Source: Demequina sp. NBRC 110057 (GTDB taxonomy: Bacteria > Actinomycetota > Actinomycetes > Actinomycetales > Demequinaceae). From it: a stretch of 64,000 nt of DNA. Below are positions 24,995 through 33,085 of the stretch, piece by piece; positions within the stretch are counted from its first letter, which is position 1; each line of letters begins with the position of its first letter. The notes under the pieces were generated by a model that was not told the origin of the DNA, searched no databases, and worked only from the letters and a program-made list of their open reading frames with translations. The DNA lies in the NCBI RefSeq assembly GCF_002090175.1, contig NZ_BBRN01000003.1:806001-870000 (forward strand), written 5' to 3'. The position numbers and the translations under genes were made by a program.

Positions 24995-26377
24995 TTAGTG
25001 GCGCTTGAGCGCGATGTCCGTCATCTCGTCGCGGGGGACGACCTTGATGCGCTCGCGGCCGTCGGCCTCTCCCAGCGCACGCTCGTGCGCGTCGAGCACC
25101 TCCCAGTCGTGCCACTGGACCACGTCCACGCCGCGCTCCTTGAGCAGGTGAAGGACGTTGTCGGGGCTGAGCTGCTCGGCGCCGGCCTTGGACTCGGCGT
25201 ACAGGCGCTCCGCGTCCTCGACGAGGTTCGCGATGGTCTCCTGGGCGTCGGACTTGGTGTGGCCGATGAGGCCCACGGGTCCGCGCTTGATCCAGCCGGT
25301 GGTGTACATGCCGGGGACCACGTCGCCGCCGTCGACCACGCGGCCGCCCTCGTTGGCGATGGTGCCCTTCGAGGCGTCGAAGGGAAGCCCCTCAATCTCG
25401 GTGCCGTAGTAGCCCACGGCGCGGTACACGGCCTGGACCGGGTAGTCGATGAACTCGCCGGTGCCCTTGACGTTGCCGTCGCCCTGGAGCTCGGTGCGCT
25501 CCATGCGGATGCCGGTGACCTTGCCGTCCTCGCCGAGCACCTCGTGAGGCGACTGCAGGAAGTGCAGGTGGATGCGGCGCGACGCGGTGCCGGGCTCCTT
25601 GAGCGCGTAGTCGGTCAGCGTCTTGACGACCTGCTTCTGCTGTTTGTTGTTCTCCGCGACCTCCATGGAGGCCTCGTCGAACTCGTAGTCGGTCTCGGGG
25701 TAGACCACGATGTCGACATCGGGAACGTGGCCCAGCTCGCGCAGCTCGAGCGGGGAGAACTTCACCTGCGCGGGGCCGCGGCGGCCGAACACGTGGACAT
25801 CGGTGACGGGCGAGGCGGCGAGGCCCTCGTACACGTTGTCGGGGATCTCGGTGACCTTGATGTCCTGGGGGTGCTTGGCGAGCACGCGCGCCACGTCGAG
25901 CGCGACGTTGCCGACGCCGAGGACGGCGACCTCCTTGGCGTCCAGCGGCCACTCGCGGGGAACGTCGGGGTGGCCGTCGAACCAGGACACGAAGTCCGCG
26001 GCACCGTACGAACCATCCAGGTCGATACCAGGGATGTTGAGGTCGGAGTCCTTGAAGGCACCGGTCGCGAAGATGACCGCGTCGTAGTGCGCGCGGAGCT
26101 CGTCGAGCGTGAGGTCGGTGCCGATGTTGACGTTGGCGAGCAGGCGGATGTCGCCGCGGCCAAGGACGTTGGCCAGCGCCACGATGATCTGCTTGATGCG
26201 CGGGTGGTCGGGGGCCACGCCGTAGCGGACCAGCCCGAAGGGTGCGGGGAGGCGCTCGATGATGTCGATCGACACGTCGAGGCCGGACTTGGACAGGATG
26301 TCGGACGCGTAGGTTCCGGCGGGGCCGGCGCCGATGACGGCGACGCGCAGGGGACGTTCGGTGGTCACGGGACTCAC
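24995..26377 (-). CDS. Ferredoxin/adrenodoxin-type NADP+ reductase (FprA-like)
   Basis: FAD enzyme of 460 aa that transfers electrons between NADPH and ferredoxin. The FAD Rossmann motif is AVIGAGPAGTYASDIL near the N terminus; PFGLVRYGVAPDHPRIK is the diagnostic FprA/adrenodoxin-reductase segment; the NADP site is VAVLGVGNVALDVARVLAK followed by FGRRGPAQVKF; the C-terminal GWIKRGPVGLIGHTKSDA closes the FAD site. The length is close to mycobacterial FprA. The GTG is preceded by AAGGAA. The ferredoxin-dependent sulfite reductase starting at 27817 is a natural consumer of the reduced ferredoxin. On the minus strand TATACT at 26442-26437 is a possible -10. Confidence 0.93.
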   Translation of the reverse strand: MSPVTTERPLRVAVIGAGPAGTYASDILSKSGLDVSIDIIERLPAPFGLVRYGVAPDHPRIKQIIVALANVLGRGDIRLLANVNIGTDLTLDELRAHYDAVIFATGAFKDSDLNIPGIDLDGSYGAADFVSWFDGHPDVPREWPLDAKEVAVLGVGNVALDVARVLAKHPQDIKVTEIPDNVYEGLAASPVTDVHVFGRRGPAQVKFSPLELRELGHVPDVDIVVYPETDYEFDEASMEVAENNKQQKQVVKTLTDYALKEPGTASRRIHLHFLQSPHEVLGEDGKVTGIRMERTELQGDGNVKGTGEFIDYPVQAVYRAVGYYGTEIEGLPFDASKGTIANEGGRVVDGGDVVPGMYTTGWIKRGPVGLIGHTKSDAQETIANLVEDAERLYAESKAGAEQLSPDNVLHLLKERGVDVVQWHDWEVLDAHERALGEADGRERIKVVPRDEMTDIALKRH

Positions 26378-26511
26378 ATTTCCTTGGCGGCAGGGAAGCA
26401 GGCCGCGAGGGCGCTCTCGAACGGCACTAGGCCCCGAGTATAGACATGAACATTTCCTGGCCTTCGCGGCGTCCGGTGGCGGCCGGGGCCGCCCGGCGCC
26501 ACGCTGGCCCC

Positions 26512-27591
26512 ATGGCCCTCACCGCCGCCCAGGCGCCTGTCGCCGCCCGCCCGGCCCCCGCATCGGCCGCCCGTACCGCCGTCCCGGCGACCCCCGTCCT
26601 GCTGGCGGGCCCCGACTACCTGGCCGATGCGGTGAGCCGCATCGCGACGGCCACCCGTCGGGTGCTCATCACCACGCTCACGCTCGCCGACGACGGCAAG
26701 ACCGGACCGCTGATCGCCGCGCTCGAGGCCGCCGCCAGGCGCGGCGTGGACGTCAGGGTCGCGGCCGATGTCTTCACCTACATCGACGCGGCGGGCACCT
26801 TCCTGCCGCGCGGCCACCGCACCCGCCGCAAGCGCGAGTCCTCCGCGATGGCGTCCCGCCTGGCAAGGGCGGGGGCGACGTTCATGTGGCTGGGCTCCGA
26901 GCGAGGGCTCATCTGGCGCGGCCGCACCCACACCAAGTTCTGCGTGGTCGACGACGTCGCGTACGCCTTCGGCGGCGTCAACCTCGACGACCGCGGGGTG
27001 AGCAACGTGGACTTCATGCTGCGGTGCGAGGATGCGGAGCTCGCCGACAGCCTCGACGCCGTGTTCGCGCGGATCCGGGAGGCGAGCCTGCTAGAGCAGG
27101 GCCACCGCTCGCTCGCGCTGCGCACCACCGGGCGCGACGAGGTGCTCGTCGACGGCGGCGAGCCGGGCGACTCGATCATCTACCGGCGGGCGCTGACGTA
27201 CGCGAGGCGGGCCGAGCACGTCCTACTGGTGAGCCAGTACTGCCCCACGGGCGAACTGGGGCGGGTGATCGAGGAGCGCGACCACGAGCTGTTCTTCAAC
27301 CCGCCACGGCTCGCGTCGCCGGCCAACCGCGTCCTCATCTCCGCCTCGATGGCGCGCACCGGGCACCGCACCGCGTACCGCGGCGGCACGTACCTGCACG
27401 CGAAGTTCATGGTGTTCACGCTGCCAGGCGGTCGCCGAGTCGCCCTCACCGGCTCCCACAACTTCGTCGCCGGCGGCGTCCGCCTTGGCACCCGCGAGAT
27501 CGCGCTGCTCACGCAGCGCGACGAGGTGATCGACCAGCTGCTCGCCTTCCACCACGACCGGGTCGTGGCGGCAGCCCCGCGCCGCCGCTGA
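26512..27591 (+). CDS. Phospholipase D-like protein with a degenerate second HKD motif
   Basis: A 359-aa member of the phospholipase D/cardiolipin synthase superfamily. The first motif is canonical, HTKFCVVD (His 140, Lys 142, Asp 147), followed by FGGVNL. The second, HAKFMVFT, keeps His 296 and Lys 298 but has Thr where Asp is expected (303), then LTGSHNF. A Pro/Ala-rich segment precedes the first domain; no membrane helix is evident, unlike typical cardiolipin synthases. A start at 26446 is also in frame; ATG 26512 is chosen because it gives the usual short lead, but neither has a ribosome site. It is divergent from the ferredoxin reductase. Likely a phosphodiester-transfer enzyme; substrate unknown. 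Confidence 0.8.
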   Translation: MALTAAQAPVAARPAPASAARTAVPATPVLLAGPDYLADAVSRIATATRRVLITTLTLADDGKTGPLIAALEAAARRGVDVRVAADVFTYIDAAGTFLPRGHRTRRKRESSAMASRLARAGATFMWLGSERGLIWRGRTHTKFCVVDDVAYAFGGVNLDDRGVSNVDFMLRCEDAELADSLDAVFARIREASLLEQGHRSLALRTTGRDEVLVDGGEPGDSIIYRRALTYARRAEHVLLVSQYCPTGELGRVIEERDHELFFNPPRLASPANRVLISASMARTGHRTAYRGGTYLHAKFMVFTLPGGRRVALTGSHNFVAGGVRLGTREIALLTQRDEVIDQLLAFHHDRVVAAAPRRR

Positions 27592-27623
27592 ATCCGGGGG
27601 TTCCGCACGCGGGAGCGCTGTGG

Positions 27624-27629
27624 CAGAAT
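27624..27629 (+). promoter_or_regulatory. Probable -10 of the sulfur operon (CAGAAT)
   Basis: CAGAAT ends 7 nt before the ATG of the cysteine-rich leader peptide, placing the transcription start at or next to that ATG, as for leaderless polycysteine ORFs in mycobacteria. Confidence 0.55.
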
Positions 27630-27636
27630 CGGCCCC

Positions 27637-27708
27637 ATGTCCCAGCAGCAGATTGTCCGCGCATCCATGATGTGCCGCTGCTGCTGTGCCATGTGTCTGC
27701 CGGCCTGA
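27637..27708 (+). CDS. Polycysteine leader peptide (cysteine-responsive attenuator)
   Basis: A 23-codon open frame, MSQQQIVRASMMCRCCCAMCLPA. Five of its last eleven codons are cysteine, including three in a row. Similar leaderless, cysteine-rich short ORFs upstream of sulfur genes in mycobacteria act as attenuators: when Cys-tRNA is scarce the ribosome stalls and the downstream operon is expressed. Here the ORF begins 7 nt after a CAGAAT box with no Shine-Dalgarno sequence. It ends about 108 nt before the sulfite reductase start, and the RNA between can form two mutually exclusive hairpins. The peptide itself probably has no function. Confidence 0.82.
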   Translation: MSQQQIVRASMMCRCCCAMCLPA

Positions 27709-27741
27709 CCGCCCGCGGATACAGTCCCCTGTAGCCCTGGG

Positions 27742-27782
27742 CGCTCGGCCTTCCGAGCGTGAACCAGACGCGCTCGAAGGCC
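27742..27782 (+). promoter_or_regulatory. Alternative hairpins of the cysteine attenuator
   Basis: Segment A CGCTCGG (27742-27748) pairs with the end of segment B, CCGAGCG (27753-27759), across a CCTT loop. Segment B in its longer form, GGCCTTCCGAGCG (27747-27759), can instead pair with segment C, CGCTCGAAGGCC (27771-27782), with one bulged base. A-B and B-C exclude each other, the standard logic of ribosome-controlled attenuation. Confidence 0.65.
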
Positions 27783-27816
27783 TCGCTCCCAGAATTTGAC
27801 GAGTCGAGGAGTCTCG

Positions 27817-29598
27817 GTGACCGACACCGACACCACCCAGCCTGCACCCGATGCTGCCGCCGCCGAGGCGGAGGAGCGCCGGCGCCACCGCGAGGAGGCG
27901 CGCCTCATCCGTACCCGCGAGGCCGCCGCGCGCAAGAACACCGCCTCCAAGGACGGCCAGTGGGCCGCGGGCGACCGCACCCCCCTGAACCCCAACGAGG
28001 AGATGAAGGCCGCGGGTGACCCGCTCGAGGTGCGCGGACGCATCGAGTCCATGTACTCCAAGTGGGGCTTCTGGTCGATCCCCCCGGGCGACCTGCGCGG
28101 CCGCTTCCGCTGGTGGGGCCTGTACACGCAGCGCCGCCAGGGCATCGACGGCGGCAAGACCGCCATCCTCGAGCCGCACGAGCTGGACGACGAGTTCTTC
28201 ATGCTGCGCGTGCGCTCCGACGGCGGCCAGCTGTCGGTCGCCCAGGCGCGCACCATCGGCGACATCTCCGAGACGATGGCGCGCGACACCGCCGACGTGT
28301 CCGACCGCCAGAACATCCAGCTGCACTGGATCCGCATCGAGGACGTCCCGGAGATCTTCCGCCGCGTCGAAGAGGTGGGCCTGCTGTGCGCGGAGGCCTG
28401 TGGCGACGTGCCGCGCGTCATCCTGGGCTCCCCGGTCGCGGGCGTGGCCCAGGACGAGCTCATCGACCCCACGCCGCAGATCCGCGACATCATGGACCGC
28501 TACATCGGCAACCCCGAGTTCTCCAACCTGCCGCGTAAGTTCAAGACCGCCTTCACCGGCATGCCCGTGCCGGACATCCTGCATGAGGTGCAGGACATCG
28601 CATTCTGCGCCGTCGAGCACCCGGAGCTGGGCATCGGCTACGACCTGTGGGTGGGCGGCGGACTGTCCGTCAACCCGATGCTCGGGCACCGCCTTGGCGT
28701 GTTCGTGAAGCCCGAGATCGCCCACGAGGTGTGGAAGGGCGTCGCGTCAATCTTCCGCGACCACGGCTACCGCCGCCTGCGCACCCGCGCACGCCTGAAG
28801 TTCGTCCTCAAGGCCTGGGGCCCCGAGAAGTTCCTGCAGGTGCTGCAGGACGACTACCTGGGCTACGAGCTGCCGAAGGGCCCCGAGCCCAAGCTCGCCG
28901 AGCGCGGCGACCGCGGCGACCACGTGGGCATCCATCGTCAGAAGGACGGCAACTACTACGTGGGCGTCGCCCCCGTGGCCGGCCGCGTCTCCGGCGCCAA
29001 GCTCAACGCCATCGCCGACATCGCCGAGGCCGCGGGATCGGACCGCATCCGCCTCACGCCGCTGCAGAAGATCCTCGTGCTCGACGTCCCCGAGGACAAG
29101 GTCAACGACGTCGTCAACGGCCTACGCGCCCTCGAGCTCGAGTCCGACCCCGGCGAGTTCCACCGCAACGTCATCGCGTGCACGGGAATCGAGTACTGCA
29201 AGCTCGCGATCGTCGAGACCAAGGCGACGGCGCGCGAGGTGGTGAAGGTCCTCGACGAGAAGTTCCCCACGCTCGACAACCCCATCACCGTGCACGTCAA
29301 CGGCTGCCCCAACTCGTGCGCCCGCGTGCAGATCGCGGACATCGGCTTCAAGGGCCAGCTGGTGCTGGACGAGGAGTCGGGCGAGCAGGTGCCCGGCTTC
29401 CAGGTCCACCTCGGCGGCCGCCTTGGCCGCGGGGACGACAACGACTTCGGTCGCAAGATCCGCGCCCACAAGGTCACCGAGAAGGGCATGCCCGAGTACG
29501 TCGAGCGTGTCACCACCCACTACCTCGCGGACCGCACGGGCCCCGAGGAGACGTTTGCCGACTGGGCCTTCCGTGCGGAGGAGGAGCTGATCAAATGA
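27817..29598 (+). CDS. Ferredoxin-dependent sulfite reductase (nitrite/sulfite reductase family)
   Basis: Siroheme/[4Fe-4S] enzyme of 593 aa that reduces sulfite to sulfide with electrons from ferredoxin. The two halves each carry the ferredoxin-like and siroheme-binding repeats; QNIQLHWIRIEDVPEIF is typical. The cluster/siroheme cysteines are CTGIEYC (455, 461) and NGCPNSC (497, 501). Nitrite reductases share the fold, but the cysH partner and polycysteine leader point to sulfite. The GTG at 27817 is chosen because GAGGAG precedes it at good spacing; a TTG at 27796 is in frame. Its stop overlaps the cysH ATG (ATGA). The first 60 residues are charged and probably flexible. Confidence 0.92.
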   Translation: MTDTDTTQPAPDAAAAEAEERRRHREEARLIRTREAAARKNTASKDGQWAAGDRTPLNPNEEMKAAGDPLEVRGRIESMYSKWGFWSIPPGDLRGRFRWWGLYTQRRQGIDGGKTAILEPHELDDEFFMLRVRSDGGQLSVAQARTIGDISETMARDTADVSDRQNIQLHWIRIEDVPEIFRRVEEVGLLCAEACGDVPRVILGSPVAGVAQDELIDPTPQIRDIMDRYIGNPEFSNLPRKFKTAFTGMPVPDILHEVQDIAFCAVEHPELGIGYDLWVGGGLSVNPMLGHRLGVFVKPEIAHEVWKGVASIFRDHGYRRLRTRARLKFVLKAWGPEKFLQVLQDDYLGYELPKGPEPKLAERGDRGDHVGIHRQKDGNYYVGVAPVAGRVSGAKLNAIADIAEAAGSDRIRLTPLQKILVLDVPEDKVNDVVNGLRALELESDPGEFHRNVIACTGIEYCKLAIVETKATAREVVKVLDEKFPTLDNPITVHVNGCPNSCARVQIADIGFKGQLVLDEESGEQVPGFQVHLGGRLGRGDDNDFGRKIRAHKVTEKGMPEYVERVTTHYLADRTGPEETFADWAFRAEEELIK

Positions 29599-30326
29599 CA
29601 GCAATCCTGCCGGGAGCGGCGACCCTCACGCTGCTCAACCCCAAGGAGTGGAACGCCGAGACGTGCGCGGAGGTCAACGCGCGGCTCGAGCACGCCTCCG
29701 CGGGGCACATCGCCGACTGGGCCGTGGCCACCTTTGGCCAGGACCTGGTGGTCGCCGGATCAATGCAGGACACGATCCTTCCCCACATGTTCGGCTCGCG
29801 CCTGACCGGCGTCGACATCCTGTTCCTCGACACCGGCTACCACTTCGCCGAGACCATCGAGACGCGCGACGCCGCCGCCGCCGCGTTCCCCGTGACGATC
29901 GTCAACGTGGAGCCGGAACTGACGGTCGAGCAGCAGGACGCCCAGTACGGCAAGAACCTTTTCGCCAGCGACCCCAACCTGTGCTGCCAGATGCGCAAGG
30001 TCGAGCCGCTCAAGCGGGCGCTGGGCAACTACAGCGCCTGGGTCACCGGCGCTCGCCGCGTGGACGCCCTCACCCGCTCCGAGATGCCCGTCGTGAGCTG
30101 GGACGCGAAGCACGGGCTGGTGAAGATCAACCCGATCGCCCTGTGGGACGACGCCGCAGTCGAGGACTACCAGGTGCGCTTCGACCTGCCGCGCAACCCG
30201 CTGGTCGCCCAGGGCTACCCGAGCATCGGCTGCCTGCCGTGCACCAAGAAGGTCGCCCCCGGCGAGGACCCGCGCTCGGGCCGCTGGGCCGGCCAGGGCA
30301 AGACGGAGTGCGGCATCCACGTTTGA
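29595..30326 (+). CDS. cysH: Adenylylsulfate/phosphoadenylylsulfate reductase
   Basis: Cytoplasmic reductase (243 aa) that converts activated sulfate to sulfite, the step before sulfite reductase. The N-terminal half has VAGSMQDTILPHM and DILFLDTGYHFAET, the PP-loop-type nucleotide site. Two cysteine pairs, CC at 130-131 and CLPC (213-216), ligate a [4Fe-4S] cluster, which marks the APS-reducing bacterial type; the catalytic cysteine is in ECGIH (239). It overlaps the sulfite reductase by 4 nt. Sulfate activation (cysD/cysN) and transport genes do not follow here, so they must lie elsewhere. Confidence 0.95.
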   Translation: MTAILPGAATLTLLNPKEWNAETCAEVNARLEHASAGHIADWAVATFGQDLVVAGSMQDTILPHMFGSRLTGVDILFLDTGYHFAETIETRDAAAAAFPVTIVNVEPELTVEQQDAQYGKNLFASDPNLCCQMRKVEPLKRALGNYSAWVTGARRVDALTRSEMPVVSWDAKHGLVKINPIALWDDAAVEDYQVRFDLPRNPLVAQGYPSIGCLPCTKKVAPGEDPRSGRWAGQGKTECGIHV

Positions 30327-30331
30327 GACGC

Positions 30332-30360
30332 GTGACACACGCCGGTGAGGCGCATGTCAC
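30332..30360 (+). terminator. Hairpin after cysH
   Basis: Arms GTGACACACGCC and GGCGCATGTCAC (10 of 12 paired) with a 5-nt loop, beginning 5 nt past the cysH stop. There is no U tract. Related GTCACA words repeat to about 30393 and may instead be protein sites ahead of the next promoter. Confidence 0.5.
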
Positions 30361-30404
30361 ACGAAATTCACGCGGGATGTCTGGAATGTCACAGCCGCGC
30401 GTCG

Positions 30405-30410
30405 TAGCCT
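30405..30410 (+). promoter_or_regulatory. -10 box of the first glucan operon (TAGCCT)
   Basis: TAGCCT, placing the start of transcription near 30417 and leaving a leader of about 140 nt. It overlaps the left arm of an inverted repeat (30408-30417 with 30443-30452). Confidence 0.5.
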
Positions 30411-30556
30411 GACGAGCACCGGGGGAGGTGGCAACCCCCGGCGCTCGTCAGGAGGCGCCGGCCGGCGGCTGCCGCCTCACCGCCAACGAGGTCGACCGCG
30501 GCTCGCGCCGTGACCGTCTGTTTCCCTGCTGGGCGCCGCCGCGCCCGGAGGCCCGC
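30411..30556 (+). promoter_or_regulatory. Structured leader RNA 1, upstream of glycosyltransferase 1
   Basis: Starts with a strong hairpin CCGGGGG-(9-nt loop AGGTGGCAA)-CCCCCGG (30419-30441) inside a longer 10-bp inverted repeat. A second imperfect hairpin (about 30452-30476) follows. Then comes a block CACCGCCAACGAGGTCGACC (30478 on) that recurs in leader 2 with two changes, a small CGGC/GCCG hairpin, GACCGTC (also in leader 2), and GGGCGC/GCGCCC just before the GGAGG ribosome site. I cannot match it to a known riboswitch. Confidence 0.5.
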
Positions 30557-32278
30557 ATGACCTCGACCACCACCAGCCGCGACGCCGCCACTCGCCAGCG
30601 CCTCGCCGGGCAGTCCCCCGTGATGATCCTCATCGTGCTCGTCAGCACGTTCGGCATCCTCGTCTACTCGCTGTTCCTGCTCGACCCCGACAACCGCGGC
30701 GACATGATCCCCTGGCTCATGGTGATCGCAGCGGAGAGCGTCCTCGTGTTCCACGCGCTGCTCGCCATGTGGACCATCCTCTCCGGCGGCCAGGACCCCC
30801 GGTCCTTCGCGTACCACCAGGCGCGCGACGCGATGTTTGGCCCCCACCCCCAGGGCGACCCCCGCATGTGGCCCGTCACGATCGCCGGCAAGCGCCTCAC
30901 CATCGACGTGTTCATCACCGTCTACGGCGAGGACCCCGCGGTGATCCGCCGCACCGCCGAGGCGGCGCTCGCGCTGCGCGGCGCGCATCGCACCTGGATC
31001 CTCGACGACGGCCGCTCGGACGAGGTCCGCGACCTCGCGGCCCAGCTGGGGGCACGGTACGTGCGCCGCCTGAGTTCCGGGGGCGCCAAGGCGGGAAACG
31101 TCAACCACGCGCTCACCATCGCCAAGGGCGACTGCTTCGCGATCTTCGACGCCGACTTTGTGCCGGATCCCGGGTTCCTCGAGGAGACGGTGCCGTTCAT
31201 GGTCGACGACCAGGTCGCGTTCGTGCAGACCCCCCAGGCCTACGGCAACCTCCACACCACCGTCGCGCGCGGCGCCGCCTACATGCAGGCGGTCTTCTAC
31301 CGCTTCATTCAGCCGGGCCGCAATCGCTTCAACGCTGCCTTCTGCGTGGGAACCAACGTCCTGTTCAGGCGGGCGGCGATCGACGACGTGGGCGGGATCT
31401 GCACCGACTCCAAGTCGGAGGACGTGTGGACCAGCCTCAACCTTCACGAGCGCGGGTGGCGCTCGGTGTTCATCCCCGAGGTGCTCGCGGTGGGCGAGGC
31501 CCCGGAGACCATCGAGGCCTACTCCAAGCAGCAGCTGCGCTGGGCCACCGGCGGCTTCGAGATCCTCCTCACCCACCTGCCGCTCCTCAGCCGCAAGCTC
31601 ACCGTGGACCAGCGCGTCCAGTACTTCGTGACGGCGACGTTCTACCTCACGGGCATCTGCCCGCTGCTGCTGATCCTGGTGCCTCCGCTCGAGATCTACT
31701 TCGACCTGCGGCCCATGAACCTCTCCATCACCGTCATGACGTGGTTCCTGTACTACGCGGGCTTCTACCTCATGCAGGTGCTGCTGGCCTGGTACACGCT
31801 GGGGTCGTTCCGCTGGGAGACCCTCACCCTCGCGACAGTGTCCTTCCCCATCTACACCAAGGCCTTCGTCAACGCCTTCACGGGACGGGACGTCGGGTGG
31901 CAGTCGACGGGCACCGCGAAGGGCCACTCGCCGTACAACTTCGTGATCCCGCAGATCCTGTTCCTGCTGTTCCTGTCCCTCACGTCAGCGGTCGCGATCT
32001 GGCGCGACCTCGACAACGGCGTGCTCACCCTCGCGACAGCGTGGAACCTCACGAACACCCTGATCCTGGGCGCCTTCGTGTGGACCGCCTCCCGCGAGGC
32101 AAGGGCGCTGCGCAGGGGCCGACCCCTCAGCCCCGCACCCGTGCCCGCCGTTCCCGTGGCGCCGGTCCCGCGCACCATCGTGGCGAGACCCGGCGCCGTC
32201 ACCCCCGACCCGGACGACGACATCGTCCCGGTCCCCGCTCGCGGGCGCGCCGCCCGCAGGAAGGAGCTCGTGCCATGA
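30557..32278 (+). CDS. Processive family 2 glycosyltransferase 1 (cellulose/curdlan synthase-like)
   Basis: Membrane synthase of 573 aa. Two N-terminal helices (about 22-42 and 51-75), a cytoplasmic GT-A domain, then at least four C-terminal helices. All processive-GT motifs are present: DDG (150-152), DAD (198-200), SED as the catalytic-base triad (287-289) and QQLRW (325-329). It lacks a PilZ domain, so direct c-di-GMP control of the BcsA type is not expected. The linked GH81 beta-1,3-glucanase suggests the polymer is a beta-1,3-glucan; that is inference, since cellulose synthases share these motifs. The ATG has GGAGG upstream; the stop overlaps the next gene (ATGA). A Pro-rich, basic tail ends the protein. 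Confidence 0.88.
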   Translation: MTSTTTSRDAATRQRLAGQSPVMILIVLVSTFGILVYSLFLLDPDNRGDMIPWLMVIAAESVLVFHALLAMWTILSGGQDPRSFAYHQARDAMFGPHPQGDPRMWPVTIAGKRLTIDVFITVYGEDPAVIRRTAEAALALRGAHRTWILDDGRSDEVRDLAAQLGARYVRRLSSGGAKAGNVNHALTIAKGDCFAIFDADFVPDPGFLEETVPFMVDDQVAFVQTPQAYGNLHTTVARGAAYMQAVFYRFIQPGRNRFNAAFCVGTNVLFRRAAIDDVGGICTDSKSEDVWTSLNLHERGWRSVFIPEVLAVGEAPETIEAYSKQQLRWATGGFEILLTHLPLLSRKLTVDQRVQYFVTATFYLTGICPLLLILVPPLEIYFDLRPMNLSITVMTWFLYYAGFYLMQVLLAWYTLGSFRWETLTLATVSFPIYTKAFVNAFTGRDVGWQSTGTAKGHSPYNFVIPQILFLLFLSLTSAVAIWRDLDNGVLTLATAWNLTNTLILGAFVWTASREARALRRGRPLSPAPVPAVPVAPVPRTIVARPGAVTPDPDDDIVPVPARGRAARRKELVP

Positions 32279-33000
32279 CCTGGGCCAACCGCTTCAAGCT
32301 GCTGGTCGGCATCATCGCCGTCCTCCTCATCACTGCCGCCGCCACCCTCCTGTTCAACCAGCGCCGTACCGAGGTGGCCAGCACCTCGGGCGAGATCAGC
32401 GCGGCAGAGATCGCCGTCGGCACCGACTACGGCGGCCTCGTCACGGAGGCCTACGTCACCAAGGGCGACGAGGTCGCCGCGGGCGACGACCTGTTCCGCG
32501 TCGCGAGCCTGAGGCTCGAGCAAGACGTCACGGCGGGGGAGGTCTCCGCGGCCGATGCCTCGATCCAGCCGGACGGCAGCGTGCTGGTGACGGCGGGGGC
32601 CGATGGCACGGTCGCCGACGTCGCCGTGGGCAAGGGCTCCTACGCCGCGCCCGGCACCGTGATCGCCACCATCGACCAGGCCCACACCCTCTACGCGGAC
32701 CTCGAGTTCGTGCTCACGCCACGCGACTTCGGCCTCGTCGAATCCGGCGCCACCGTGGACCTTCGCCTCCCGGACGAACGCACCATCGCGGGCACCGTGA
32801 GCGACATGTCCGTGGAGACGATCGACGGCACCGCCCACGTCACGATGCGCGTCGACTCGGACGCCCTGGTGGCCGAGGACGGGGGCCTGATTCAGGCGGG
32901 AACGCCGCTCAACGCCACCCTTCACCTGCGCGACGATGGCCCGCTCGCGGGGGTCGAGGACGCGCTGCGGGACCTCGCCGACCGCATCGGCCTGACATGA
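32275..33000 (+). CDS. Membrane-fusion-like protein 1, partner of glycosyltransferase 1
   Basis: A 241-aa protein with one N-terminal membrane helix (about 8-28) and an external part built like an HlyD/RND adaptor: a first half-lipoyl segment AVGTDYGGLVTEAYVTKGDEVAAGDDLFRV (in parts), a short linker, a second half ADGTVADVAVGKGSYAAPGTVI, then a beta-barrel-like domain. It overlaps the synthase by 4 nt. It has a clear paralogue in the next operon, with the same MTWANR start and the same LRDDGPLAG end. Such adaptors probably guide the nascent polymer through the thick cell wall or hold a secretion complex together. The exact role is unknown. Confidence 0.78.
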   Translation: MTWANRFKLLVGIIAVLLITAAATLLFNQRRTEVASTSGEISAAEIAVGTDYGGLVTEAYVTKGDEVAAGDDLFRVASLRLEQDVTAGEVSAADASIQPDGSVLVTAGADGTVADVAVGKGSYAAPGTVIATIDQAHTLYADLEFVLTPRDFGLVESGATVDLRLPDERTIAGTVSDMSVETIDGTAHVTMRVDSDALVAEDGGLIQAGTPLNATLHLRDDGPLAGVEDALRDLADRIGLT

Positions 33001-33001
33001 G

Positions 33002-33038
33002 CGTCGCGGGGCGCGGGCGGCGCCCGCGCCCCGCGACG
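33002..33038 (+). terminator. Strong terminator between the two glucan operons
   Basis: Perfect 17-bp stem (33002-33018 with 33022-33038) and a GGC loop, 1 nt after the stop codon. It separates the first synthase pair from the second. Confidence 0.85.
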
Positions 33039-33068
33039 ATTCTGAGAGACGCGTCTCGATTCTGTGAG
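33038..33068. promoter_or_regulatory. Operator-like direct repeats and palindrome
   Basis: Direct repeats GATTCTGAGAG (33038-33048) and GATTCTGTGAG (33058-33068) are 20 bp apart, and between them is the perfect palindrome GAGACGCGTCTC (33046-33057). They cover about -24 to -54 relative to the expected start of transcription, where a regulator would act. Confidence 0.55.
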
Positions 33069-33079
33069 CCGGCCCTGCC

Positions 33080-33085
33080 TAGGTT
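33080..33085 (+). promoter_or_regulatory. -10 box of the second glucan operon (TAGGTT)
   Basis: TAGGTT, placing the transcription start near 33092. No good -35 hexamer is seen at 17 bp, consistent with activation by a protein bound at the upstream repeats. Confidence 0.5.

Noticed and set aside
30408..30452. Long hairpin considered as a c-di-GMP (GEMM) riboswitch because of the glucan synthase
   Set aside because: The conserved GEMM core and tetraloop/receptor are absent. Kept only as an unidentified structured leader.
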